Counted from the stretch's first letter, positions 36,305 through 45,759 are shown. The stretch is 64,000 nucleotides of DNA from G963677485 sp942492855 (GCA_942492855.1 OW818647.1:5022001-5086000); one strand, 5' to 3'. Notes: generated by a model not told the origin, from the letters alone. Program-made: numbers and translations.

Positions 36305-37654
36305 CTATCTCGCCGTGGCGGTGATGCTCCGCAGCTTCGCTATTGGAATCAGCACCGGCTGCCGCGGTTTGCCTTGCGCGATTATCAGCCCCACCACCTG
36401 GCCTTTGGTGTTGTATATCCAACACATATTTGTGTCTCTGTCGGCTGAAATACAACGAAACGATTTGATCTGCGAAACGCGGGCAGGTGTGACATAAGGT
36501 GCCTCATTTTCGTAGTAGTTACTACCTACTACAAAAACGGGATCATGGATTTTAAGCCGTTGCGATGCGGCATTAGTGAGTTCCGGAGCAGACACCCGCA
36601 GTTTTTTAACAGGCAGCCATAAATCGCCGTCCAACACCGGCTCATGGCGCAGATAGCGCATCATGACCAGCTTGTTGTTCAGCAAGACCTCGCGGTTCGG
36701 TATGCTGGAGAGCCCATCTTTCTTGCTGCGATTACATACTGCCAACCCATCCGAACGGATGATCACCCCAGGCAGATAGCTAGTAATCCCCAGGTAATGA
36801 TGCATAGTCGGTGGTATTTCAGCCAACATCCGCTGGTAAAGATCAGTAAGTGGAGCCTTAGGCTCTACATCACCGGTGACACGAATCGGTGTATTGGCTT
36901 CAATAAACTGCTTGAGAGGCCTTATGTTTTTGGACGCTATGTTAGCGTTGCCTGTTTGATAGCCGATGAATGACCCATCCGATGGGCGGAAAAGAAGCAT
37001 CTGGCTGGCGTGCATCGAGTAACCATATGTACCACATATGGTGATCGTCTGGTGCCTGCCATCCTCATCAGGCCAGACCGTGCCTGGTTCGTCGTTCATC
37101 CACTGCACTTTTCGCGCTTCATACAGCCGATACTGCCCTGCCAGTTGTGGTATGGCCAGTCGGCGAATATCCAGGTACGGCTGCGGCGGGACAGTATTGA
37201 CAGGCCGTAAGATCAGGCTATCGCATTCCATTGATATGGCAGTCACCCGATAAGTGTGACTGCTGCCGTCCGCGGCCAGAAGACTATAGCTCGATTCACG
37301 GATACGTTTATCAAGCTTCTGTGCGAAATTCCGCACTGCCGTAGACCGATCTATACTAACGACATTCCTGAAGTTCCCCAAGAAGCTATCGTAACTAGAG
37401 ATCGCGGTGCCATCGGCTGAGATGATGGTGACCATCTCGGTTGGTTGCGGTTGATTGCTCTTCATCACGCTATCTAACAAAGATGGCATCCGCCTGATGG
37501 GACGCACGCACTTCCTGCAGCTCCACTCCACTCGCTGAGACGCACTCAAGCCACTCGGTGGGGTTAGCTGTTGAGGGGCTGGCTTCTGGCAGCCTGCTAG
37601 TATTACCAGGCCGATGATCACGAGTGGTAAACAAGCTGACAGTGTTGGCTTCAT
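36305..37654 (-). CDS. Lipoprotein of unknown function
   Basis: A 449-residue predicted lipoprotein: the signal MKPTLSACLPLVIIGLVIL runs into the lipobox LAGC, so Cys22 would be lipidated. The body has no domain I recognise. Segments such as FRNVVSIDRSTAVRNFAQKLDKR, FRPSDGSFIGYQTGN and NTKGQVVGLIIAQG are mixed alpha/beta. The start overlaps the stop of the small membrane protein gene at 37651 (ATGA), so the two are one unit and may work together at the envelope. Confidence 0.8.
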   Translation of the reverse strand: MKPTLSACLPLVIIGLVILAGCQKPAPQQLTPPSGLSASQRVEWSCRKCVRPIRRMPSLLDSVMKSNQPQPTEMVTIISADGTAISSYDSFLGNFRNVVSIDRSTAVRNFAQKLDKRIRESSYSLLAADGSSHTYRVTAISMECDSLILRPVNTVPPQPYLDIRRLAIPQLAGQYRLYEARKVQWMNDEPGTVWPDEDGRHQTITICGTYGYSMHASQMLLFRPSDGSFIGYQTGNANIASKNIRPLKQFIEANTPIRVTGDVEPKAPLTDLYQRMLAEIPPTMHHYLGITSYLPGVIIRSDGLAVCNRSKKDGLSSIPNREVLLNNKLVMMRYLRHEPVLDGDLWLPVKKLRVSAPELTNAASQRLKIHDPVFVVGSNYYENEAPYVTPARVSQIKSFRCISADRDTNMCWIYNTKGQVVGLIIAQGKPRQPVLIPIAKLRSITATAR

Positions 37655-37893
37655 TTCTTTTTGCGACGCTCATTTTCTACGTCGATGACAACAACGATCA
37701 TGGCCGTAGCAAGCATCACGATGCCTACAGAAACAGGCCATCTTTGACCGACAAGTATTACCTCAGACGCCAGAACGGTAAATCCAGCAGCGAACATCAG
37801 ATACCAGCTTCTCTTGCCGTTCTGCCGGTACCTCCAACTTACGTAAGCGGCGGCCACCGCAGCAACTACCGCAGATATCGCATTCGCAAGCAT
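37651..37893 (-). CDS. Small two- to three-helix membrane protein
   Basis: An 80-residue protein with hydrophobic stretches AISAVVAAVAAAYVSW, WYLMFAAGFTVLASEVILV and VGIVMLATAMIVVVIDV, and a basic C-terminal end (ENERRKKK), which fits an inner-membrane protein. ATG 37893 has GAGG 9 nt upstream. Translationally coupled to the lipoprotein gene. Function unknown. Confidence 0.72.
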   Translation of the reverse strand: MLANAISAVVAAVAAAYVSWRYRQNGKRSWYLMFAAGFTVLASEVILVGQRWPVSVGIVMLATAMIVVVIDVENERRKKK

Positions 37894-37997
37894 ATAAAGG
37901 GCCTCGATCGTTGAGTTTAGCCAAGAAAGTGTTGTTGATAACTGATGTATTTTACATCCTTTTCAGACAAGTTTGTCAAGGCGCTAGGCGACCAAAG

Positions 37998-38160
37998 TGC
38001 CTGTCTGAACCACGGATTATACGGATGGAGAGGGAGGCCAATCGGGAGATTGGCGTTCCCAGGGGTATCCCTTCGCGCCTTCGCGTCTTCGCGTGAGACC
38101 TCCCTGTTCGTGTCCATTCGTGGCTAAATGGCCCGGACAAGTAAGATGAGTAGGACGAGT
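37998..38160. repeat. Three intergenic repeats in a row
   Basis: Three dispersed repeats follow each other: the CCACGGATTACACGGAT phrase (38006 onward), ATCGGGAGATTGGCGTTCCCAGGGG (38041-38065; also at 41488 and 41722) and GACAAGTAAGATGAGTAGGACGAGT (38136-38160; also 47648-47672). No gene in 37894-38205. Confidence 0.7.
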
Positions 38161-38205
38161 TGGATATCTGGTTCGCCACTCATACCAAAATCCGCCCGGC
38201 GGCTC

Positions 38206-38234
38206 TTGACAAACAGCCTATAGTCTGGCATAAT
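38206..38234 (+). promoter_or_regulatory. Promoter of tRNA-Met
   Basis: A perfect TTGACA (38206-38211) and CATAAT (38229-38234) are 17 bp apart. The start point falls about 6 nt before the mature tRNA. Confidence 0.88.
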
Positions 38235-38246
38235 ATTTTTGCCTAT

Positions 38247-38323
38247 GGCGGAGTAGCTCAGTTGGTCAGAGCATACGGTTCATACCCGTAGGGTCGACGG
38301 TTCAAGTCCGCCCTCCGCTACCA
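38247..38323 (+). tRNA. tRNA-Met (CAU), elongator type
   Basis: A 77-nt cloverleaf with acceptor stem GGCGGAG/CTCCGCT (first pair G-U), D-arm GCTC...GAGC, anticodon loop with CAT inside GGTTCATACC, T-arm GACGGTTCAAGTCCGCC-type loop TTCAAGT and encoded CCA. The G1-U72 pair rather than the C1-A72 mismatch argues for the elongator and against the initiator tRNA. Confidence 0.95.
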
Positions 38324-38332
38324 ACTTTCACC

Positions 38333-38365
38333 AGCGACAACCGCGCAAGCAGTTGTCGCTTTTTT
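38333..38365 (+). terminator. Terminator of tRNA-Met transcript
   Basis: AGCGACAAC (38333-38341) pairs with GTTGTCGCT (38352-38360), loop of 10 nt, followed by a six-T run. hisS begins 40 nt later, so some read-through may feed hisS-aspS; no separate hisS promoter is obvious. Confidence 0.9.
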
Positions 38366-38405
38366 CATTAACGGAACCTGAAAGGTCTTCAAAGGAGAAC
38401 AGCCC

Positions 38406-39683
38406 ATGCGCTACAGCGCACCAAGAGGAACCAACGACTTCCTGCCCGACGACACCCCGCTTTGGCAGATGGTGGAAGATCGCTTCCGCTCGGTCGCCAT
38501 GCGTTATGGATACCACGAGATACGAACCCCCATCTTTGAGGATGTCGAGTTGTTTACCCGCAGCATGGGTGAACACACCGATGTGGTCAGTAAAGAGATG
38601 TATGTGTTTGAAGACCGCGGCGGACGTAAGCTCGCCCTTAAACCAGAGGGAACCGCTCCAGCCGTGCGCGCCTATGTGCAGCACAACATGGCCGCGGAAG
38701 CCGGTGTGAACAAACTTTACTACCTCACCCAGATTTTTCGGTATGAACGCCCCCAGGCGGGCCGATACCGTCAGGCACACCAAGTGGGTATCGAGGCGCT
38801 AGGATCGCAGCATCCCGCCATCGACGCCGAGGTGATCGCACTGGCGATGCAGTTCTACCGCGAAATCGGCATCAACGCGCTCAGCCTGGTGTTGAACAGC
38901 GTCGGCTGCCCAGTCTGCCGGCCCTCGTATCGCGAGAAGCTTCAGCAGTATGCTGAGCCATTCAAGACCGAGCTTTGCGACGCCTGCCAGACCCGATATG
39001 ACAACAACCCCATGCGCATGCTGGACTGCAAGCGGCCGGAGTGCCGTGAGCGGTTGGCCGACGCTCCGGACATACTCGACAGCCTTTGCGATGAGTGCAG
39101 CACGCACTTCACTAAACTGCGCGGTTTTTTGGACGGCATGGCGGTGCCCTACCGTGTCGACAAGAACCTGGTTCGTGGCTTTGACTACTATACGAAAACC
39201 GCATTTGAGATCCAGTCAGATGCCCTCGGCTCCCAAAACGCGCTCGGAGGCGGAGGCCGTTACGACGGTCTGGTCGAAGAGATCGGCGGACAGAGCACGC
39301 CCGGCATCGGCTTCGCGCTGGGTGTCGAGCGCGCCATCATCGTGCTGAAGGAACTTGGTGTGGTCACCACCGGCAGGAAGCCTGTGCAGGTTTTTGTGGC
39401 GGCTCTGGGTGAGCAAGCGGAAGCGCCTGCTCTGCTGCTGATGCAGCAGCTCCGCAATGCGGGCATCAGCGTGGACATGGACTTTCAACGCCGCAGCCTG
39501 AAGGCTCAGATGAAACTGGCAGACAAGTCCGGTGCATCGTACACTGTGCTCATGGGTGAAGATGAGTTAAAAAACAACTCGGGGCTCATCCGCAACATGG
39601 AAAACAAACAACAGCAGCTTGTCAGCTTGGACGAATGCTGCCATATCCTTTCACAGGCGCTAGACGCCCAATCTCGGAGGTAA
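38406..39683 (+). CDS. hisS: Histidyl-tRNA synthetase
   Basis: Class II aminoacyl-tRNA synthetase, 425 residues. It opens RYSAPRGTNDFLPDD. Motif 2 region YLTQIFRYERPQAGRYRQAHQ, histidine motif LVRGFDYYTKTAFE and motif 3 GGGRYDGLVEEIGG through GIGFALGVER are all present. A C-terminal anticodon-binding domain follows (VFVAALGEQAEA... ). RBS AAAGGAG 7-8 nt before the ATG. Four nucleotides separate it from aspS, a common bacterial pair. Confidence 0.97.
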   Translation: MRYSAPRGTNDFLPDDTPLWQMVEDRFRSVAMRYGYHEIRTPIFEDVELFTRSMGEHTDVVSKEMYVFEDRGGRKLALKPEGTAPAVRAYVQHNMAAEAGVNKLYYLTQIFRYERPQAGRYRQAHQVGIEALGSQHPAIDAEVIALAMQFYREIGINALSLVLNSVGCPVCRPSYREKLQQYAEPFKTELCDACQTRYDNNPMRMLDCKRPECRERLADAPDILDSLCDECSTHFTKLRGFLDGMAVPYRVDKNLVRGFDYYTKTAFEIQSDALGSQNALGGGGRYDGLVEEIGGQSTPGIGFALGVERAIIVLKELGVVTTGRKPVQVFVAALGEQAEAPALLLMQQLRNAGISVDMDFQRRSLKAQMKLADKSGASYTVLMGEDELKNNSGLIRNMENKQQQLVSLDECCHILSQALDAQSRR

Positions 39684-39687
39684 CGCA

Positions 39688-41466
39688 GTGCAGCAGTGGC
39701 AACGAACAATATCATGTGGCGATCTTCGCCCAGAAAACATCGGTCAGTCTGTGACCCTGAATGGGTGGGTGCAGCGCACCCGTGACCATGGCGGCCTTCT
39801 TTTCGCGGATGTCCGCGACCGAACCGGCATCGTGCAGGTGGTTTTTGACCCGGATGTGAATGCGGAAATGCACAATATGTCGCAGACCCTGCGCATGGAG
39901 TTCGTGGTCGCCATCACCGGCACCGTGCGCCACCGCCCGGAGGGTGCCTCCAACCCGAAGCTGGGCACCGGTGAGGTGGAAGTGCTGGTCACCGACGCCG
40001 AGATATTGAACACATGCAAGCCCCTGCCGTTCATGCTGAACGACGAAAACTTCAACGTGGACGAATCGGTGCGCCTGCGCTACCGATACCTCGACCTGCG
40101 CCGCCCCGAGATGTACAAGCGTATGGAGATTCGCCACAAGCTGGTCAACGGCATGCGCGAATTCCTGAACAAGAAGGACTTCCTGGAAATCGAGACACCC
40201 ATCCTCATCAAATCGACGCCTGAGGGTGCGCGTGACTACCTCGTGCCCAGCCGCCTGTATGCAGGCCAGTTCTACGCCCTGCCCCAAAGCCCGCAACAGA
40301 TGAAGCAGTTGCTGATGGTGGCGGGTATCGAGCGGTATTACCAGATCGCAAAGTGCTTCCGCGATGAGGATGCCCGCAGCGACCGTCAGCCGGAGTTCAC
40401 CCAACTCGACCTCGAGATGTCCTTTGTGAAGCAAGAGGACATCATGGAGCTGATCGAGGAGATGTCCCTGGAAGTCATCGGCAAGGTGACCACCAAGACG
40501 CTGCCCGCTCCCTGGCCGCGCCTGAGCTACGATGAAGCGATCCGCCGATACGGCTCCGACAAGCCCGACATCCGCTTCGGAATGGAGCTATTGGACCTGA
40601 CCGAGACGCTGGCCAACACAGAAGCCGGGGTTTTCCGCGGCGCGCTGGATTCCGGCGGACAGGTGAAAGCCATCTGCATCCCCGGAGCCGCCAGCTACAG
40701 CCGTAAAGAGCTGGATGATCTCACCGAATTCGTCAAGCGTTTCGGCGCGAAGGGTCTGGCCACCATCCAGTGGCAGGAGACGGGCGTGCGCTCACCCATC
40801 GCTAAGTTCCTGAAGGAAGAGGAAATCGAGACCATCAAAGCCTCCGTGGGTGCTAACACCGGCGACATGGCAGCCATCGTGGCCGGCGATGCCAAGATGG
40901 TGGCCAACTGCCTGGGCCGTCTGCGCGTAGAGATGGGCAAGCGGCTGAAGCTGGCTGATCCCAACGCCCTCGCCTTCCTGTGGGTGGTCGACTTCCCGCT
41001 GGTGGAATGGAATGCAGACAGCAACCGCTGGGATGCGATGCACCACCCCTTCACCATGCCGCACGAAGAGGACCTACCGATGCTGGAGACCGACCCCGGC
41101 AAGGTGCGTGCCCAGTGTTATGACATCGTGTGCAACGGCGTGGAGTGGGCCAGCGGTTCCATCCGTATCCACCGCCCCGACATTCAGGAGAAGGTGTTCG
41201 AGCTTCTGGCTTACTCCAAGGAGCAGGCCCGCGAGCTGTTCGGTCATATGATTGAGGCCTTCGAGTTTGGCGCACCGCCCCATGGCGGGATCGCGCCCGG
41301 CATCGACCGTCTGGTGATGTTCCTGACCGATGATGATAACATCCGCGACGTCATCGCCTTCCCGAAGACCACCACCGGCCAGGACATGCTGTTCGGCGCC
41401 CCCAGCACGGTGGACGAGGCTCAGTTGAAAGAGCTCTCACTGGTGATCAAGAAGGTAGTCAAGTAG
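39688..41466 (+). CDS. aspS: Aspartyl-tRNA synthetase
   Basis: Class IIb bacterial-type AspRS, 592 residues: OB-fold anticodon domain, catalytic core interrupted by a GAD domain, and a C-terminal extension. Seen are QSPQQMKQLLMVAG, FRDEDARSDRQPEFTQLDLEM (motif 2) and HGGIAPGIDRLVM (motif 3). In the anticodon domain the sequence WVQRTRDHGG has His where discriminating enzymes have Leu; His at this site is associated with non-discriminating AspRS that also charges tRNA-Asn. GTG start with GGAGG ideally placed. Confidence 0.97.
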   Translation: MQQWQRTISCGDLRPENIGQSVTLNGWVQRTRDHGGLLFADVRDRTGIVQVVFDPDVNAEMHNMSQTLRMEFVVAITGTVRHRPEGASNPKLGTGEVEVLVTDAEILNTCKPLPFMLNDENFNVDESVRLRYRYLDLRRPEMYKRMEIRHKLVNGMREFLNKKDFLEIETPILIKSTPEGARDYLVPSRLYAGQFYALPQSPQQMKQLLMVAGIERYYQIAKCFRDEDARSDRQPEFTQLDLEMSFVKQEDIMELIEEMSLEVIGKVTTKTLPAPWPRLSYDEAIRRYGSDKPDIRFGMELLDLTETLANTEAGVFRGALDSGGQVKAICIPGAASYSRKELDDLTEFVKRFGAKGLATIQWQETGVRSPIAKFLKEEEIETIKASVGANTGDMAAIVAGDAKMVANCLGRLRVEMGKRLKLADPNALAFLWVVDFPLVEWNADSNRWDAMHHPFTMPHEEDLPMLETDPGKVRAQCYDIVCNGVEWASGSIRIHRPDIQEKVFELLAYSKEQARELFGHMIEAFEFGAPPHGGIAPGIDRLVMFLTDDDNIRDVIAFPKTTTGQDMLFGAPSTVDEAQLKELSLVIKKVVK

Positions 41467-41487
41467 AGCAAGGCGTGCCTTGCCCCC

Positions 41488-41750
41488 TGGGAACGCCAAT
41501 CTCCTGATTGGCCTCCCTTCCCCCACGGCAACTACCCGAAGCACACCAATCCGGCGATTGGTGTGCTTTTTGCAAACGCAGGAGCATGGCTTGGCGTGCC
41601 GTGCCCTTCCCCGTGTTCGCCCACGAATGTCATCGGTCCGATCCGTCCCATCCGTCGGATGCCCGGATTGTCTGAACCACGGATTACACGGATAGGTTCG
41701 GATGGGGATGGCACGGAAAATGCCAATCGGGAGATTGGCGTTCCCAGGGG
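41488..41750. repeat. Inverted and direct intergenic repeats
   Basis: TGGGAACGCCAATCTCCTGATTGG (41488-41511) faces CCAATCGGGAGATTGGCGTTCCCA (41720-41743). Between them lies the CCACGGATTACACGGAT phrase (41677 onward). The same two elements stand together at 37998-38066. No gene in 41467-41764; the inverted pair could form a long hairpin after aspS. Confidence 0.7.
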
Positions 41751-41764
41751 TTCCCATATTACCC

Positions 41765-42871
41765 CTACGGCTTCGCGGTGGTCGTCACCTGCACGAAGTT
41801 GCCCTTCGGGTAATAGGCTGTTTTCACGCCCTTGAGTGATTTCAACGCCTGCCACGGCAGATACAACAATCCGTTCCTCGACACCACCTTCGATGGCAGC
41901 GCCACACGCTTCCCGTCCACCATGAACGCCGCGGCACCAGCCTTCGCGGAAAGTCTTTGTTTGTGAGCGACTGCCGCAAGTCTCTTCAGCGGGATCAGCC
42001 CATCCATGTAGCCACGGGCGTAATTTTTACCATACCCGACCACCAGCATGTTCGACTTAGCTGCGACTTGGTGCGACCCATCCCGGCCGTAGTCGGTAGA
42101 ATCCCACGCTTCGCCGGTGACCGCATTTACTTTCATATCAAAGTGGGATTCGCATCCGCACCTGTCGAGTAAATCCGGCAGATCACACGTCACTGTATAC
42201 ACAGGTACAGGATATGCCAGCGACTTGTCGTTGAACCCATATGTCAGTTTGAACTTGCTGTCTGGCCACGTCAGCTTGCCCTGATCGGTGTGATGTGCAG
42301 TCCGCACCCAATGGTCAGCGATTTCCATCGCTTTTGCCGATGTGATGGGTATGCTTCCCATATAGTCGGCAATATCTGCATCATTCATTTCGGCACACGT
42401 TAACATGCCCGCATTGTTAACTATCACATACACGTAAGTGGCAGGATGCTCGATACCGTTGGCCTGACGATGTAACCAGTAATTCGGCTGCACCATAGTC
42501 AGCTTTGCCATCAGCGTTGGAGCTACATGGGTGGGTGCCCACGCTTTGAACGCCTTCAAAATAGCTTCACGATCGGTACTCACATCCTCATAATCAAAGT
42601 CACCAGAAACCCACTTCATCACCTTTCCGTTGCTGCGGTTGATGTGAAGCACGTCCGTCTTGTTCTCCAAAAACATATGCTGCACGATTTGACCATTCGG
42701 GCCTTTGGTTTTGTGAGCATCACACACATCCGGCTCCCAGTCCGGTTTACCCAGCCAAGTGCGGGCGATTTTCGTCACCTGCTCATCGTTCAGCAGTGGC
42801 GCACCTATGCTTGTGCTGACGAACGAAAGACAGGATAGCATGGCCGCCAGGATAATAGATAATGGCCTCAC
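41765..42871 (-). CDS. Exported protein with copper-amine-oxidase-N-like C-terminus, copy 3
   Basis: A 368-residue exported protein with Sec signal (MRPLSIILAAMLSCLSFVSTSIGA). The middle part may hold PepSY-like units (NDEQVTKIARTWLGKP; ITSAKAMEIADHW). The last 70 residues (AKAGAAAFMVDGKRVALPSKV, then GLLYLPWQALKSLKGVK) resemble the copper amine oxidase N-terminal (stalk) domain, usually an extracellular non-catalytic module. GTG start at 42871 shares one base with the preceding TAG. Function unknown; third of three paralogues. Confidence 0.8.
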   Translation of the reverse strand: MRPLSIILAAMLSCLSFVSTSIGAPLLNDEQVTKIARTWLGKPDWEPDVCDAHKTKGPNGQIVQHMFLENKTDVLHINRSNGKVMKWVSGDFDYEDVSTDREAILKAFKAWAPTHVAPTLMAKLTMVQPNYWLHRQANGIEHPATYVYVIVNNAGMLTCAEMNDADIADYMGSIPITSAKAMEIADHWVRTAHHTDQGKLTWPDSKFKLTYGFNDKSLAYPVPVYTVTCDLPDLLDRCGCESHFDMKVNAVTGEAWDSTDYGRDGSHQVAAKSNMLVVGYGKNYARGYMDGLIPLKRLAAVAHKQRLSAKAGAAAFMVDGKRVALPSKVVSRNGLLYLPWQALKSLKGVKTAYYPKGNFVQVTTTAKP

Positions 42872-44025
42872 TACTTCACCTTCTTCTTTATATTGCTTTT
42901 GGAATTGCTGGTCCCGGTGGTGGTGATATCCAGCCGGTTCATTTTCGCGTCATAGCTGATTTTTAGGCCGGGCAGGTATTTCAACGCTTGCCAGGGGAGA
43001 TATAGGTCACTGCCTATGCCGATCACTTTAGCAGGTAACGGAATATTCACACCAGAGAGTTTGAATGCCATGTCACCTGCTTTTGCAGATAGTGTTTGCC
43101 CCCCAGCCAGAATCTTGGCCACTGAAAGACTCACAACAGGACTGCCATTTGCCATATGGGCTCCGCTCACTGAGGTTCCATTTCGGTATAACGCCACGAC
43201 TTTCGGGGTATTCTGACGTGTGACTTGTACCCATTTCACACTGTCATCTCCTGCACCTGTAAACAAGATATGGCTTGCCGATCCGGTTTGGGCGTTGACT
43301 AGCACACCATAGGCATACCCCCACCGATCATTATCATACTTTTCATACACAGTGAAAGCATAGGCGACTTCATATGTACCTTCTGGCGTATCCACGATCA
43401 AGGGCATGGGTTCCATTTGCTCGCAAACTACGGATGGTGCCTCTGTTATGCCATTTAGTAAATGCGCACCAGCATATGATTCGGCCTGCTGTATCGTCAT
43501 GATTACCGCGTCAGCAAATTCCGGTGATGGCTTTTCCTCGTAAGAGTACTTGTCTATCGTGCCATCTTCGAGCACATGAACGCGACAGGAATTGGTGTAG
43601 TCGTGGAACCCCCTTGAGGTCACCCGCCGGTACGACCCAGGCCACACTTCGGTATAGAAGCCTTGTAAAAACTTCGGCACCTTTTCCGACAGATACTTCA
43701 CGGCGACCGAGCGCGTCAACTCGTCAGACGCACGCTTCCGCTTACCCTTGTAGATACTGTAGTCCGAAACGATGCCCTGATGCATCTCGACAATCCACAT
43801 TTCATCGCCTTTAGAGAATATCCAACTATTCTGTGCCAGTGGGTATTCGTCCTCTTCCACCAGAACCTTATCAATTTCATCTGGGACGAAGGACTGTAGG
43901 TTTGAAAACTTTTTAATCAGTTCGATAGCTTGTTGTTCGTTGATACGGTCAGGGAGACCTGCGAATACAAGTGACGGTACCATCACCGCCAACAGACAGA
44001 TCATTATCAGGCGAATACGCGGCAT
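42871..44025 (-). CDS. Exported protein with copper-amine-oxidase-N-like C-terminus, copy 2
   Basis: A 384-residue exported paralogue. The signal is MPRIRLIMICLLAVMVPSLVFA. Then comes NEQQAIELIKKFSNL, a probable PepSY-like helix, an internal region with TIQQAESYAGAHLLNG, and the C-terminal module LSAKAGDMAFKLSGVNIPLPAKV ... SDLYLPWQALKYLPGLK. ATG 44025 is chosen because AGGAGG is 7 nt upstream; GTG codons just before it are in frame but too close. It follows the 44102 gene by 76 nt. Confidence 0.8.
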   Translation of the reverse strand: MPRIRLIMICLLAVMVPSLVFAGLPDRINEQQAIELIKKFSNLQSFVPDEIDKVLVEEDEYPLAQNSWIFSKGDEMWIVEMHQGIVSDYSIYKGKRKRASDELTRSVAVKYLSEKVPKFLQGFYTEVWPGSYRRVTSRGFHDYTNSCRVHVLEDGTIDKYSYEEKPSPEFADAVIMTIQQAESYAGAHLLNGITEAPSVVCEQMEPMPLIVDTPEGTYEVAYAFTVYEKYDNDRWGYAYGVLVNAQTGSASHILFTGAGDDSVKWVQVTRQNTPKVVALYRNGTSVSGAHMANGSPVVSLSVAKILAGGQTLSAKAGDMAFKLSGVNIPLPAKVIGIGSDLYLPWQALKYLPGLKISYDAKMNRLDITTTGTSNSKSNIKKKVK

Positions 44026-44101
44026 CACCACTCCTCCTGGGACCCTACGAAGATTATTTGGCCGACAAGCACATGTTCAAAGATGACAGGTAGTAGTTTC
44101 A

Positions 44102-45355
44102 CTACTTCACCTTATTCTTAATATCGCCCATCGGTTTGCCGGTTCCGGTGGTGGTGATATCCAGCCGGTTCATCTTCGCGTCAAAGCGGACCTTCACGCC
44201 GGGCAGGTATTTCAACGCCTGCCAGGGGAGATAATACCTACCAGACTGTGCTGTTACTTTGTGTGCCAAGGGTATTCGCTTGCCATCAAGCGTGAACGCC
44301 TTTTCGCCTGGTTTGGCAGTCATGGTACGTGATGGAGCAAGCGCCATCATGGTTCTCAGCGGAACCATTCGAACAGACGGGGCCACGGTTTTGGCCTTTG
44401 CTTTAACTGCTGTGTTTTGCTTGACACCCTTTTTGGGTGCTGGTGGTGTCTTTGCGCCGTAAAAGAACTCCGAATCAGCGAGCAGAATAGCTCCGGAAAA
44501 GGCATCAACGTTGACGCGATATAGGCCACAACCTGCCATCCCATGATCGGATTTTTCGTCAGCCCAAGACGCATTGACAGCACAATCTTCAGATATTATG
44601 AAAATTACTTCATAGACCGCTTCGGGTTCGCCATGTTGGTTGAAATGCCACTTGATGCCATCGATGTCAAGCACATCGAAGTATGGCATGCCGCAGATAT
44701 TGCCCTCATCATCGTTCCAGGTATATGATCCAGCTATGGATTTCGCGATACTCACGGCTTGTTTGGGCGTCATTGTAGGGGTGGGCAGTGGAAGAGGTAT
44801 AGGCTTATTCCACACAAATACACCTTGTATCAGTCCCTGCTCGTCTCGATTCAAACAGAAACGCACAAACGGGTTCCAAGTTCCGTCAGGATACCTCAGC
44901 TCCCAGTTATCTTCACCATGCAGTTGCATCTGAGCTCTTGGCAGATCGGTAAATCTACTCCACATATCTTCTACATTCAGTGCATCAGCGGGATATACTG
45001 TCAAGTCTGAGTCTGTGGAGACCATCTCAATACAGCCCGTGATCGCATTTACAAAATAACTTCGGTTGGCACACTCAAACGAATAATCAGGATCAAGGTT
45101 CACCCAATATTCAAACGTATACCCATGTTTTTCCATGGTGTTCATGACGCCAGGACCTGACGAATTAACGACCTCGGCATTTGGGTCACCAATGAATGCA
45201 CGTACTCTCTCAATAGCATGTTGCTCAGTGATTACTGCACCTGCTTGCAACGACATTATCATCGCACAGAGGCTGAGTAACAATGCGGTTATGACCTTGA
45301 TGCGTACATGAGTGATTGATGCGAAACAGGAGGGTGTTGCCATTACAGTTTTCAT
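44102..45355 (-). CDS. Exported protein with copper-amine-oxidase-N-like C-terminus, copy 1
   Basis: A 417-residue exported paralogue and first gene of the trio. The hydrophobic signal core is VITALLLSLCAMIMSLQAGA. PepSY-like segments EQHAIERVRAFIGDPNAEVV and TPKQAVSIAKSIAGSYTW follow, then a Lys/Pro/Ala-rich linker (PPAPKKGVKQNTAVKAKAK) and the C-terminal module KPGEKAFTLDGKRIPLAHKV ... YLPWQALKYLPGVK. The ATG at 45355 is 40 nt from a conserved upstream element. Confidence 0.8.
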   Translation of the reverse strand: MKTVMATPSCFASITHVRIKVITALLLSLCAMIMSLQAGAVITEQHAIERVRAFIGDPNAEVVNSSGPGVMNTMEKHGYTFEYWVNLDPDYSFECANRSYFVNAITGCIEMVSTDSDLTVYPADALNVEDMWSRFTDLPRAQMQLHGEDNWELRYPDGTWNPFVRFCLNRDEQGLIQGVFVWNKPIPLPLPTPTMTPKQAVSIAKSIAGSYTWNDDEGNICGMPYFDVLDIDGIKWHFNQHGEPEAVYEVIFIISEDCAVNASWADEKSDHGMAGCGLYRVNVDAFSGAILLADSEFFYGAKTPPAPKKGVKQNTAVKAKAKTVAPSVRMVPLRTMMALAPSRTMTAKPGEKAFTLDGKRIPLAHKVTAQSGRYYLPWQALKYLPGVKVRFDAKMNRLDITTTGTGKPMGDIKNKVK

Positions 45356-45394
45356 GAATACATCCTTTCAGTGGCAGAATTGCGACAAGCGTCT

Positions 45395-45454
45395 TCGCCT
45401 GTTTAGCTGTATTATACCCTCGTTTTCATGACAAGCGTATGGTTTTCCAGAAAT
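45395..45454 (-). promoter_or_regulatory. Conserved upstream element A
   Basis: On the minus strand this stretch contains AAAACGAGGGTATAATACAG and then AGCTAAACAGGCGA. A close copy stands before the 47553 gene (47581-47639): AAAACGAGGGTATACT, AGCTAAGCAGGCGA. TATAAT lies at 45411-45416. TTGTCA is only 12 bp upstream, so the -35 is uncertain; GGGTAT could suit an alternative sigma factor. Confidence 0.55.
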
Positions 45455-45582
45455 ATCTGTGTTGAGAGCATGTAAGCTGGTTTAATATGCCCCATTTGTG
45501 TTTACTCGTGTTTTGGCAGGGGAGGTTGGATAAGGCAACAGCCAATATCCACTGATCGAATGATACACTCATAGGTATCGCT

Positions 45583-45718
45583 CCGCGACATAAATGTCTC
45601 GGCTATTGATCAGAAAGACTGCTAAAGCAGCCTGTGATGTCGTTATCACATCGGTATAGAGTTCCACAGCCCGTTTCAACGGGCTTGATGGTCAATAGCC
45701 GAGACATTGATGTCGCGG
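45583..45718. repeat. Dispersed inverted-repeat element, copy 2 (best ends)
   Basis: A 136-bp element bounded by 28-bp terminal inverted repeats, 45583-45610 and 45691-45718, 26 of 28 matching (CCGCGACATAAATGTCTCGG...). Inside are small palindromes (GACTGCTAAAGCAGCC; GCCCGTTTCAACGGGC). No ORF. Form resembles a MITE or a large REP-type hairpin. The rest of 45356-45759 shows no gene. Confidence 0.8.
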
Positions 45719-45759
45719 CCAGATACATCCAAACCAGTCACCTATTACCGGTGATTTCC

